64,000 bases of DNA. Origin: Chara braunii. Lineage: Eukaryota; Streptophyta; Charophyceae; Charales; Characeae. The stretch is taken from assembly GCA_003427395.1 (NCBI GenBank), contig BFEA01000309.1, forward strand, positions 1,460,479 to 1,524,478, in the 5' to 3' direction. Under the pieces are notes generated by a model. It searched no databases and was not told where the DNA came from. It saw only the letters and a list, made by a program, of their open reading frames with translations. The position numbers were made by a program, and so were the translations under genes. Shown piece by piece: positions 43,087 through 54,200 of the stretch (the first letter of the stretch is position 1; every line of letters starts with the position of its first letter).

Positions 43087-44154
43087 GACGACAGTCCTGA
43101 AAATCAAAACCTGAACGTATCCCATATCAGCCAAAGAGAGGTTGAAGAGAAAAAGCGGGAGAAGGCTCAAAGGGAGTTAGACCAGCAGATTGATAGGACC
43201 AAGGACCTAGTGAAGGAAGGGAAAGGAAAGAAAGTTGACGGAAAAAAGAGGAAGGTGGTCTTGAGATCCGAGGCCGAGGAGGGTGTCTCGATAGATGAAG
43301 TAGTAAAGAAACTTCTTGAAGAAACTGATATCACTCTATCCTGGAAGGAGGCGGTAGCCTTGGTGCCAAAGTTTAGAGAAGAACTCAAAAGGATCGTTGA
43401 AAGGCGGAAGGTAGAAATCAATAGCCTAAGACTTTTCCCCGAGCATGTGGAAAGAGCCCCGCCTGGTACCAAGATGAGGTTTGGTAACATGTCATGTGGG
43501 TACTTGAATATCTCCGTAAACGACGTGAAGGTTAGAGCCCTACTGGACTCTGGGGCCGAGATGGTGCTTGTGTCCTCGGCCATAATGAGATCACGCGGGC
43601 TTGGAATAAATAGGAAAGCCAATCACCAACTCTCTAATATAGCCGGATTTCTATCATTGGAAGGATTCATTGATGACTTACCTATTCGAATTGGAACTTT
43701 ACGGGCCGAGATCCTCTGTTTTGTGGTCCCCAACTTGGATCATGACTGCATTCTCGGAGCCCCTTTCCTGCATAGAATGGAGGTTTGTGCGTTCTTTGGT
43801 CGTGATGGGGCGGTTTGGCTATCGCTCTAGGATCCGAAGAATGGTCAAGAATAGGCTTTTGTGATAAGTGATAGGCATCATCCTCGTCATCAGCGACATG
43901 TTAATTCTCTTAAGCATGGAGAATCTGACAAGTTGATTAAGGAAGTACGAGCAAAGCTGAAAGAAAGTGGAATAATAGATGAGAAGACAACGATTAGAGT
44001 AAATGATATCGGTAAGATGCTCAAGCTCCTAGATAAAGAGAAGGAACTGAGCGACAAGAGAGAGATGGAAGAATTCAAGGAAGCTGTGAGGGCGGAAAAA
44101 GCTGGCACGATGCAACTCACCTTCTCTGCAACTGGTCTTTTTTTAGGAAAATAG
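43087..44154 (+). pseudogene. Element 3 retropepsin-like protease region, same frame as gag
   Basis: After a TGA (from CGA) at 43,084 the gag frame continues with a charged coiled-coil-like part (EVEEKKREKAQRELDQQIDR). The protease follows with VKVRALLDSGAEMVLVSSAI (active-site D-S-G near 43,545) and HDCILGAPFLHRM, the usual ILG.PFL end. Two TAG codons near 43,828 and 43,852 interrupt it. The frame closes at TAG 44,152-44,154, nine bases past the start of a slippery heptamer. Confidence 0.82.
44139..44145 (+). promoter_or_regulatory. Candidate -1 ribosomal frameshift heptamer T TTT TTA
   Basis: The gag-PR frame reads CTT TTT TTA GGA AAA TAG. The last T plus TTT TTA is the canonical X XXY YYZ slippery heptamer in the correct register. 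Slipping back one base gives AGG AAA ATA GTC..., exactly the open frame that leads into RT. A modest stem (TAA-CGC/GCG-TTA with a bulged G) lies at 44,177-44,193, about 31 bases downstream, which is further than typical stimulators. A random 1-base loss in the T run is the alternative. Confidence 0.6.
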
Positions 44155-45340
44155 TCATCGGGTTCAAGAGGCAGTATAAGCGCAAGGGCGTTAAGAAGAA
44201 TCTGGTGGCAGTCTTGATAGAGAAAGACTATAATGAAGCATTAGAGAAGGAAAGGAAGATAATTAAAGGCTTAAGAAAGACTGCATTAAAAGGGGGAAGG
44301 ATTACCACAGAGAGGTTCAAGATAATGAAGGTAGGAGCCGATGACTTCCTCCTGCCGGCTGAGAGAGATTTCATATATGAATTATGTCAGAAGTACAGTG
44401 GTGCCTTTTCCTTTAATGATGAGGAGAGGGGACGACTGAACGTTGACATGATCAAAATGGTCAAGATTTGGACCGCTCCTCACACACCTTGGAATGATAG
44501 ACCCACGAAATATGCTCAAAAGGAAGAAAAGGAGGTAATGAAATACATAAACCAAAAGATCGACTCTAACGTTGCGGAACCAGCAGATGGTGCTTATGCA
44601 AAATACTGGTTTTGTTTTTGGAAGCTAGGAGGAGGTATGCGCTGGATACAAAACTTGCAAAAGTTGAATTCGGTAACGGTTCGCGATGCGGGTAGCTTAC
44701 CCAACGCGGATCTGTTGGCCGAGTCTTTTGCAGGAAGGAGCATTTACTCCCTAGTGGACTTATACTCTGGCTATGACCAATTCCCCATAGATCCTACTAG
44801 TCGACCTATGACCGCCATGCACACACCTAGAGGCCTCATACAAATGTGTGTGGTGCCTCAAGAGTGGACGAATGGGGTCGCGGTTGTCTAGCGAGATATG
44901 CTGAAGGTCATGGAGGACATATGCCCAGAGGTTACGTTCCCATACATTGATGACAATCTGGTTAAAGGACCAAAGGAAAAGGATAAGACCTTGGTGGATG
45001 GAGGAGTTAGGCGGTTTGTGTGGGAACATGAGCAGGGGGTGGCGAAAGTACTAGAAAGGTTGTTTAAGTACAATCTAACAGCTAGTAGACCGGAATCACT
45101 ACTGTTCCAAAGAGAGGTAACGATCTTGGGTTTCAGGTGCTTCTTGGAAGGGAGAAGCCCCGATCCTAAGAAGGTGGATAAAATCCTGAACTGGCCTATG
45201 CCTCTAAGGACGGTTGGGGAAGTAAGGAGCTTTCTGGGGGTCTGCAGCTTCTGGCGGATCTTTATTCCCAGGTTTGCCAGGATAGCAGAGCCTCTTAGAG
45301 AAATGGTGCGACAAGGAGCTAGTTTAGGGTGATCTGACCA
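44145..45340 (+). pseudogene. Element 3 reverse transcriptase
   Basis: The -1 frame is open from the heptamer. A linker (FLLPAERDFIYELCQKYSGAF) leads to RT with KYWFCFWKLGGGMRWIQNLQ, AGRSIYSLVDLYSGYDQFPI (motif A Asp), MTAMHTPRGLIQMCVVPQEW and TNGVAVV. A TAG (from CAG) follows at 44,889, then FPYIDDNLVKGPKEKDK with the catalytic YIDD box, then FQREVTILGFRCFLEGR and GEVRSFLGVCSFWRIFIPRF. The WTN.VAVVQ and IDD..VKGP signatures differ from the PFGLTNAP/YLDD pattern of the other elements in this window, which places it in a distinct Ty3/gypsy lineage. A second stop (TGG to TGA) is at about 45,330. Confidence 0.88.
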
Positions 45341-45830
45341 GAGAGAGAAGACTGCGCGGACACTTCAAGATAAGTTAAGAGATGGCGGGGTCGTATTAGG
45401 AGTACCTTACTTCGATGATGAAAGGGAGAGACCCTTCATCATTGAAGCTGATGGCGACCCGATAGCATTAGGAGGAGTGCTCGTGCAGGGAGATGAGAAT
45501 GGTAAAGAAATACCACTTAAATTTTAAAGCCACACCCTTAATTCGGTTGAGAGAGGCTATATCCAGTTTAGGAAGGAGCTTCTGGCAATCCTGCACTGTC
45601 TCAGAGTGTTTCGACACTACATTATGGGACGAAGATTCATCCTAAGAACGGATTCCACGGTAGTAATTGGGGCCGTTAAGAGACATCAGTAAGTAGATGC
45701 GACGGTCAGTAGGTGGATAGATCATATATGGACGTATGATTTTATATTAGAAAAGGTACCTACTGATAAGAATCAAGCTGATGGGTTAAGCCGCGTGGAA
45801 TGGGGATCGATAGATGATTAATCTTTTGAG
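45341..45830 (+). pseudogene. Element 3 RNaseH domain
   Basis: In frame with RT: RPFIIEADGDPIALGGVLVQ (first acidic residue), KELLAILHCLRVFRHYIMGR (Glu), FILRTDSTVVIGAVKRH (Asp) and VPTDKNQADGLSRVEW (final Asp), so the acidic catalytic set is present. Two TAA codons, after PLKF and after VKRHQ, fit CAA-to-TAA changes. A third TGA/TAA cluster ends the segment near 45,820. Confidence 0.85.
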
Positions 45831-47420
45831 AAGGCACCCTTCGTTGACGAATTTCTTATGGGGGACGATGAAGAAGGGCTACCTCCTGCTCCCAATTGTT
45901 ATGCGGCCTCAGCCATGGCCACTAGTAGAGAAGATTGCTGGGGAGAAAAGGAAGATTCTTTCCTCCACTACCTTTTGATTCAAGAGGATGAGGAAGAAGG
46001 GTGGTATGGGATAGTAGAACAGACCGCTGTTGCAGCTCATGAGCTGGCTGAGAGTTTAAGAATGGCTGAGCATCGATTGAATGAGATAGAGCATGGGTCA
46101 GAAGATCTGGAGCAGAGTAAGGATGATGGGGGAAGGTTTAGAAAGGAATAATATGATGGAGAATATAAGAGGATCGGTATGGTGAAGAGTAGTAATCACT
46201 TGAACGAGTTCTACCATGAGAGAACAAAGAGGACCTTTAGACTACGGAGGGGTCACCTTTTTGTAGATGCTAAGGAAGAACTACCGCCACTTAGAGTTGT
46301 GTGTGGTAGGGAAAGGCAACTAGAGGTGATCGCCGCGCTGCATGAAGGTCTAGCAGGGGGCCATAGGGGTGCTGATGCTACATACTATAAAGTATCCCGA
46401 CTATATCACTGGATGGTCTGAGGGATATGGTTATGAGATATTGTAAGTCATGTGAGGCCTGTCAGAAAAGATCATCTATGAGACTGATTGAACCCCTATA
46501 CCCCACTGTTCTTGTTGAGCCTGGTAGTACTGTTCACCTTGATCAAATTACTATGCCACCTGATAAGGATGGAATGAAATATATACTAAATATGAGACAA
46601 TATGTCTAGTTATGTTGAAGCAAAAACCATCCGTAAGAAAACAACAAAAACTGTGGCAAATTGGATCGAGGAAATCTACCTAAGGTACCCCTTCATACGT
46701 GAGTTTGTGGCTGATCAGGGATCAGAATTCAAGAACGAGATGGTCAAAAAACTCATGTTCAGACTTGGAGTCAGGGTCAGATTTGTGACACCATATCACC
46801 CTCAGGCTAATGCACCAGTGGGAAGAGGTTACAAGACTCTAAAGGATGCTATATCAAAATGGTGCCAAGGTGACTCTAGGAACTGACCATCTTTCTTGAG
46901 GGCGGCTGTCTATGCTGACAATGTGACTGTCAAACGGACTACAGGATATGCACCTGTTACACTCTGGTACGGCCGGTATGCTACTTCTCTCATTGAGAAC
47001 CTGGTTGAGACCTGGACCCATGAGGCATAGACAGAGTCATACTCCACAGACGAGTTGCTGGGACTGAGGATCAGGCAGATCAAGGAAGTGGATGAGGCCA
47101 TAATCGAGGCCACAAAGAGGATGTCAGACAACAGTTTATCTTACCAGACACGATGAAACAGCAAGAGGTACATCAGGAAGGAACGACTTCAGGTCGGGGA
47201 TATTGTACTTCTGCATGATACATCTCTCGAGACGCAGTGGACCAAGAGATTGGAGGCCAGGTGGATGAGACCTTTCAGGATCATCAGAGAGGTTGAAGGC
47301 AAGGCCTATGAGTTAGTAGAGATGGATGGAACGAAATCCCATAGTATAGTATCCGGCTCCCGGCTCCGAAAATTCATACTCAGAGATGCAGATTTGATTT
47401 CGAGTTCGGACAAAATGATG
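45831..47420 (+). pseudogene. Element 3 acidic spacer and integrase
   Basis: An acidic spacer (45,858-46,151, EDEEEGW, ELAESLRMAEHRLNEIEHGS) precedes the integrase. The zinc finger has H in ALHEGLAGGHRGADATYYKV and CKSCEACQKRS. The first catalytic Asp is in VHLDQITMPP, the second in VADQGSEFKNEMVKKL; the third motif reads NAPVGRGYKTLKDA, where the usual Glu (V-E-R-G-H-K) is Gly. The C-terminal part has LQVGDIVLLHDTSLE and ARWMRPFRIIREVEGKAYEL. Two compensating indels put 46,427-46,590 in another frame. Stops at about 46,151, 46,420, 46,884, 47,028 and 47,153 fit transitions from CAA, CGA, TGG, CAG and TGG. Confidence 0.86.
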
Positions 47421-47457
47421 GGGCGAGGCCCGAGAGCTGTCCAGCATCAGCCTGGAC

Positions 47458-48330
47458 ATGCTGGGTCGTGGCTAGTGTGCCCTCAGCATTGGTTGGGACG
47501 TGGTGAGTGTGCCGCCAACCGCGGGATCATTATGTGCTGGGATATGGCCAGTGTGTCGCCAGCTTCAGACGAGGATTTTGTGCTGGGACGTGAACAGTGT
47601 GCCGCCAGCTTCAGATGATGATTTTATGATGGGACGTGGACAGTGTTGCCGCCAGCTACAGACGATGATTTTATGCTGGGACGTGGACAGTGTTGCTGCC
47701 AGCTACAAATGATTTTATGCTGGGATGTGGACAGTGTTGCTGCCAGCTACAGATGATTATATGCTGGGACGTGGACAGTGTGCCGCCAACTTCAAATATT
47801 GATTATATGCTGGGACGTGGACAATGTTGCCGCCAGCTACAGACGATATACTGAGACGTGGACAGTGTGCCGCCAACTACTGATGCTCACGATATGCTGG
47901 GACGTGGACAGTGCTGCCGCCAGCTACAGACGATATGTTGGACGTGGACAGTGTGCCGCCATCTACTGATGATGACGATATGCTGGGACGTGGACAGTGC
48001 TGCCGCCAGCTACAGACGATATGGTGGACGTGGACAGTGTGCCGCCAGCTACTGATGATGACGATATGCTGGGACATGGACAGTGTTGCCGCCAACTACA
48101 GACGATATGCTGGTACGTGGATAGTGTGCCGCCAGCTACTGACGATGACGATATGCTGGGACGTGGACAGTGTGCCGCCAACTACTGATGATGATTATAT
48201 GCTGGGACGTGGACAGTGTTGTCGCCAGCTACTGATGATGATTATGTGCTGGGACGTGGTCAGTGTGCCGCCAACTATAGATGATGATTATACGCTGGGA
48301 CGTGGCCCATATGCCACCAGCTACAGCCAA
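47458..48330 (+). repeat. Minisatellite after integrase, GCTGGGACGTGGACAGTGT units
   Basis: About 19-20 units of 36-50 bp have the core GGGACGTGGACAGTGT(T)GCC then GCCAGCTAC and a GATGATGAT(T/C) spacer of variable length. ORFs on both strands give peptide repeats (DVDSVPPATDDDD on plus) and are not credible genes. The integrase frame runs into its first unit. Each unit contains ACGTGG. Confidence 0.93.
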
Positions 48331-50574
48331 CAGTCGGCTCGCTATGATTACGGTATGATTTCGGATGTCGGAGCTAGATACCAGCAGCCTATGATGGCTC
48401 GGCTCAATGGTGGACTCATGTGTCTGCTGGGCCCAGATTGGCCCCAGTTTCGTATGAATGTAAGTTAAAATTTTAAAATTTCAGTTCACTGCATTGTATC
48501 TGGCTTGTCACATGTCAGTCCTGGGGTATGCCTTGAGGATTGGGAGGCAGTTCTTGGGATTTCAGTTCTTGCCTCTTATTGTATTTTATTGATCTGCATG
48601 GCATTGTGGAATGGATGGCTGTGGGATAATGTGAAAATATGTTTTCTTCCTCTCATAAGTCAACGCTCAATTGATGGGGCAACCTCCTAGTACGATAGCG
48701 TAAGGAGGATTGCCTAGCATCATCTGGCATAAGTTGATTGGTTATTCCTTAAAGAGGGTGGTGCTTAACCTAGTGAAGTGTTCTAGTGGCAAGGGACTCA
48801 GCATCATCGGATGGGGTTCCTCTCCAGATGGGCCTTCGCGGTTAGACACTGCCGAGCTCTGAAGGGATGGGTAGTCAGTCATGTGTCATAGTCGATGGAG
48901 TGATCTGTCCGATCTTGTGGTCGGGGCGAAGATCACTCGGCATCGCAGCGGTTGGAGCTTGCTGCATTCTTCTTGATGGAAGGAGTGTTCCTATTGCAGC
49001 CACCGGGTTCTCGCAACGGTTCACCGGCGAGAGTCTAACCACAGTGGCGTCCCCTGCGGTGTCAGCACTTATGTCCTTCATGAAGAGGCAGAGAGTTTCA
49101 ACTGCGCCTCTTGAGCAAGAGAGGATTCCCTGAAGCAGGTTCTCACAGGTCTAGAGGCTAACTGGGTTGACGGGGCGTCCGAGCCATAGCGGCTGATAGC
49201 CTCGAACCCTCGGGTGGTTAGCCGTTCCCGGGTCACTGCGTGGTGACCTGGTCCGCCTGCTGGAGAGGAAGGAGGCATCCTGAGCCTCTCCCAGTCTAAA
49301 TCCGACAATTGGCTGATCAAAGTGGTAGACTCCTACTATCACTATGATCGGGGTGTCTCTAGGGAGCCGTGTTTCCAGGGGCATTCCCTTGGTATCGGGC
49401 CAAGCCAGGTATCCACTGCCCAGCTGGCAACAGGGCCATTATGGCCTCCTAGCCCATTGTTGCAAAGCTTAATTGTGGACTCGCTTTGACTCACTAGCCG
49501 GGTCTGATCGGGTGTTGGCTGGCTCCCCGCACAGTTGCATAGAGCCGGACGTTAGTCAAGAAGTCAAGCGAGTAAACAGATGCTCTTATGTTGACTAATG
49601 AGCTTCTGATCCATGGGTCTGAACTCATCGGAGTGAGGGCTTCATGAAGGGGTGTGCGGCTCCCCGTGAGCTGTTCTGAGCAAGGACTCAGAGGGTGGTC
49701 GGACCGCCATGACTGGGAATCAGGACTGACTTTGCTCTGGTTGCCGGGTTGGGTCAGCGGAGGAGCCCACCAGGGCGAGCAGGGGCACTCTTGGAAGGCC
49801 AAAAGGTTAGACTCTGAGAGTGAGTGAAAAAGGAGTGCTGGCAAGGGTCTTTAGGGGAGACCCTTTCCTCGTATTTTTTTTGGCATGACATGATCTTTGT
49901 TTTGCAGGTACCCTACANCCAGCCAGATGAAGACAATGGGGTTTGGTATGACCCGGTAGTAAGCGGCACAGAGCCAGCAAACAAAGAGAAAGGGATTTGG
50001 TATGTTTCCCCCTTATGAGGCGGCCTTTGGTCAAGATAACCCAGATGATCCTGAGTTCGATGATTAGTCCCATATCCACCCGTGGCTGGAATGTAACTAA
50101 GATGATGACGAGGATTATAATGTGCTGATGAGATGGACTGATCCGATGAGGTTGAGATGAGCAGGCCAGGACTGAGACTTGGACTGCTAGGCCACACCTA
50201 CTGATAGGGTTTGGTCCAAGGCTGGGTCTGATTGTGATGATGCACGAGGTCAAACCTAATGAGAGGTTTGACCTAACATTGAGACTGATTTAGTATGATT
50301 GGGCTGCAGGAGCGGTCATGATATTTGCGTGCGGTGACTGCACCACGCAAGTTTTATAGGACTAATCCTTCTTTGATTTTTATGGTGGCTTGGACCAGAG
50401 GTCCATGCCTTATTGAGTAAGCAATCGAGCCCTAGCGGGCGAGCACTTTGATGATTCAGATATGTTTTATATGATGCCTCTGTATATCAGATAGCATATA
50501 AGGCCACACAGCTCGAGCTGGCAGATGAAAAACAGCGCAAGCATGACGCACAAACGATGGCCGGGCAGCGCGGC
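48331..50574 (+). other. Element 3 non-coding region between integrase and the antisense ORF
   Basis: No known protein motif. A strong acceptor-like sequence TTTGTTTTGCAG is at about 49,893-49,905, followed by a 64-codon frame with a repeated phrase (GVWYDPV, KGIWYVSP). An N is at 49,918. Whether this region is spliced is unknown. Confidence 0.5.
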
Positions 50575-51210
50575 CTAGTGGACGACGGGCGGTTCTGGTA
50601 CAAGTGGCAACGGCGGTGGCGCAGGGCGAGGCGGCTGTGGCAGGACGGTGAGTTGGCGAGGATGAGGTTGAGCAGAGGAGGAAGGATGGTATGGCGAGGG
50701 GTAAGATCGAGAAGGCGGTTCGAAGCGTGGAGGCGGACTGCCATAGCGCTGCTCGTATTTATATGTATAGTACATTATGGGCCTAGGCGATGGAGTGCGA
50801 CCGCGCTGGTCCTCTGAGCGATGGCGCAAGCGCATTCCTTCCCATCTCTCCTCCTCCTCCTCTTCGGATCTCTCCCCCTCGTAAGTCAGATCGATTGGTC
50901 GATCTGGCGCCTTCCCCTGTCGGCCCCCTCTCCCACATCCAGCGCCCAAGCCTTGCGTCTTTGGCGCCATGGAAAAGGCTGAGTAGTTGCGCGAAGATAA
51001 GCAATAGCGCGACAAGAGCGCAAGCAAGTTGAGAGCGATGAAAGCAGTGACAGTCGCGAGAGCGTAATAGCGCAACACACTTAACGGTGCGAACTTTAGC
51101 GAGAATGATGAGAGTAAGTAAGCTATTATCTCTTTATAGTAGAGGGATCCTGGCGGGGACGCCGGGAATGGGGTTTGGTATGGTTGTTGGACAGCGGTAC
51201 GCCGCGTCAA
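50575..51210 (-). CDS. Antisense ORF next to the Element 3 3' LTR (211 codons)
   Basis: The longest clean frame in this part of the element, opposite in direction to gag-pol, beginning just inside the 3' LTR. It has a hydrophobic, possibly membrane-spanning stretch (YALATVTAFIALNLLALLS), then a Gly/Arg patch (GAGCGRGGRQGK), an acidic run (GERSEEEEEERWEG) and a Pro-rich tail (PPRPAPPPLPLVPEPP). An internal Met (MAPKTQGLG) could be the start instead. I recognise no family. Antisense ORFs between integrase and 3' LTR are known in some plant LTR elements; here coding status is unproven. Confidence 0.4.
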   Translation of the reverse strand: MTRRTAVQQPYQTPFPASPPGSLYYKEIIAYLLSSFSLKFAPLSVLRYYALATVTAFIALNLLALLSRYCLSSRNYSAFSMAPKTQGLGAGCGRGGRQGKAPDRPIDLTYEGERSEEEEEERWEGMRLRHRSEDQRGRTPSPRPIMYYTYKYEQRYGSPPPRFEPPSRSYPSPYHPSSSAQPHPRQLTVLPQPPRPAPPPLPLVPEPPVVH

Positions 51211-54200
51211 CGTATAGTTGACTCGTCGCGGCCAGCCTCCGCACCATAGAACTACATATGGTCACGATCAACAGAATATTGACACGCTGGTTGGCCCTTG
51301 GGTCGAGTCAGCGGGCAAGACGGCGCGACGGTCTTGTCCCATGGAGGTCGAATCACGGCTTTTTGGTTGAACCGCCGCGTCCGCAAGGGCCAGATTAATA
51401 GGGCCCGGTCCAAACGGTACTGAAAATGGACCAGGGGTTAGTGAGAAAAATAGAATTGACCACTTGGGGCCGGACTCACCGTGTCGGGGAGAGTACGGCN
51501 CGAAATGGTCAAAGGGGAATACGAGATTGGGCCCCTTATTAGCGATAAGAGGGGTGTTTTGTTTTCAAGAGCAAGGTCGACCCTTAGTATTCAAAAGTCG
51601 GGCCACTTTTAGCCGGACACTAATTTTAGTACCAGTTTGTGTTATTTTTAGCGTAGGGCATGCTATTTTTAGCGCAGGCCTGAGTTATTTTTACCGCAGG
51701 CCGGAGTTATTTTTAGCACAGGCTAAATAATGCACAGGCCGGCGCTATTTTTATCCCAAGCCCCATGCTAATTTTAGCTCTGTCCCTCGCTAATCTTAGC
51801 ACTCCTACGCTATATTTAGCGCAGACCTGTGCTATTTATAACCCGGGACTGACTGTTCGTGTCCCAAAATCGGGACTGTCCCAATCCCGTGCTAATTTTA
51901 GCGCAGTCCCACGCTAATTCTAGCATAGGCCCGCGCTATATTTAGCGCAGGCCCGTGCTATTTTTAACATGGGACTGACTGTTCGTGTCCCAAAGTCGGG
52001 ACTGTCCCAGTCCCGCGCTAATTTTAGCGCAGGCCTGTGCTAATTTTAGCATAGGCCTGTACTATTTTTAGCCCTAGGACTACTGTACCTTGCCCGATCA
52101 CCCAGCCTCTTCACTACACAAGAGAGGCCGAGCCACTTGACAGAGACGAGAAGCCTTCATTTGCGGGAATGCGGAAGCACTGGAGGAACGGCAAGCGGAA
52201 GCTGCAGCATTGGAACAAGTAAGGGAAGGAGAAAGACAAGGCAAGCAAGGGAGAGGTAAAGGAGAGGGGCAGCTTGTGGAAGGGGTAGTCCTGGTTTTCA
52301 CTAGGGTCATAGCCCTCTCCCTTGCCTCCCCTCTTATCTCTCTCTCCCTTTGCTCTCTTCTCTCCCTCTTTTCTTCCTCCCTCTCCTTACCCACTTCCGT
52401 CATCCCCACTTTAGTCAGACCGGTCGCTTATGAATAAGCCCCGTTTTTTTTAATTTTATTTGATTTTATTCCATTTTTATCTCCGGCGTGCATCATTATC
52501 GCACAAGGGTTACCGTATGACTATGCGCCGCGGCCGAGACCACAAGGGTTACTGTGTGCCTGTGCCCTGCGCCAATGAGCATCTGAGCGCCCTGCGCCAA
52601 TCAGTACGTGAGGGCACCACGCTAATGAGTATCCATACATTTGAGCGCCCTGCGCCAATGAGTATCTGAGCGCACCTCACTAATGAGTATCCATACATCA
52701 GGGCGCCCTGCGCCAATGAGTATTTGAGCGCACCGCGCTAACGAGTATCTGTACATCTGAGCGCCCTGCGCCAATGAGCATCTGAGCGCACCACGCTAAT
52801 GAGTGTCTGTATATCTGAGCCCCCTGTGCCAATGAGTATCTGAGCGCACCCCGCTAATGAGTATCTGTATATCTGAGCGCATTGCGCCAATGAGTATCTG
52901 AGCACACCGCGCTAATGAGTATCTGTATATCTGAGCGCATTGCGCCAATGAGTATCTGAGCGCATTGCGCTAATGAGTATCTGTATATCTGAGCGCATCA
53001 AGCCAATGAGTATCAAGGTCACCGGACATCTGAGCGTACCGCGCCAAAGAGCATCAAGGACGNTGTATGTCTGAGNGAACTNAGCAAGNNNATTNACNGT
53101 GNCGTAGGCACTTGAACTGAGCAAGTCGATTTACCGTGCCGTAGGCACTTGAACTGAGCAAGTCGATTCATTGTGCCAGCAGGCACTCAAACTGAGTATC
53201 TTTGCCAATTTATTGTGCCAGCAGGCACTCAGATTGAGTATCTTCGCCAATTTATTGTGCCAGCAGGCACCCGGATTGAGTACACTGATTTTGCTATGCC
53301 AAGGGGCACCCACACCGAGTAGACCGATTTTGGTATGCGAAGGGGCACTCAGATCAAGTACACTGATTTTGCGACTGTGAGCACTCAAACTTGAGTGAGA
53401 CATTGCGCCCTTAATTTGAGAAAGCCAATGATGCATACGCGACTGTGCGCACTCAGATTTGAGTGGGACACTGCGCTCATTGTCTGAGGAACCCGTTTTA
53501 ATGATCTTGAGTATATGCGACTGGGCGCACTCAGATTTGAATGCGACACTGCGCTCTTTATCAGAGAAACCCGCTTTGATGATTTTGAGTATGTGCGACA
53601 AGGCGCACTTCGTCTGTAAATTTGGCATGATGATTTTGAACATGTGCAACAGTGTGCACTCAATTTGAAAACTCAGCATTGATCATTCCGAGCAAGTGTG
53701 ACTGTGCGCTCTCGAACTTGGGTGTGACACTACATGATCAATAATGCAAAACTCGACTTTGATGATTTTTATTATTGCTCAATCTGCGTACACTGCTTCT
53801 GATGATTCTGAGTGCGCGCCCAGCCTCAGTTTGGCCGTTCGAGTGAGTGTCCAGTCTCAGTTCGGCTGTTAGAGTGCGCGTCCATGCGCGCCCAAGTTGG
53901 GCATTGCTGTTAGAGTGTGCGCCCATGCGCGCCCAAGCTTGTCATTGCTGTCAGAGTGCACGCCCCTGCGCGCCCAAGCTTGACATTGCTGTCAGAGTGC
54001 GCGCCCCTGCGCGCCCAAGCTTGGCATTGCTGTTAGAGTGCGTGCCCCTGCGCGCCCAAGCTTGGCATTGCTGTTAGAGTGCGCGCCCATGCGCGCCCAA
54101 GCTTGGCATTGCTGTTAGAGTGCGCGCCTGTGCGCGCCCAAGCTTGGCATTGCTGATTGAGTGCGTGCCCAAGCGCGCCCAAACTTTATATGGTTATTTG

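Noticed and set aside
47458-48330. CRISPR or repeat-protein gene in the minisatellite after integrase
   Set aside because: Unit length varies in steps that are not multiples of three, and there are no unique spacers, so neither reading fits.
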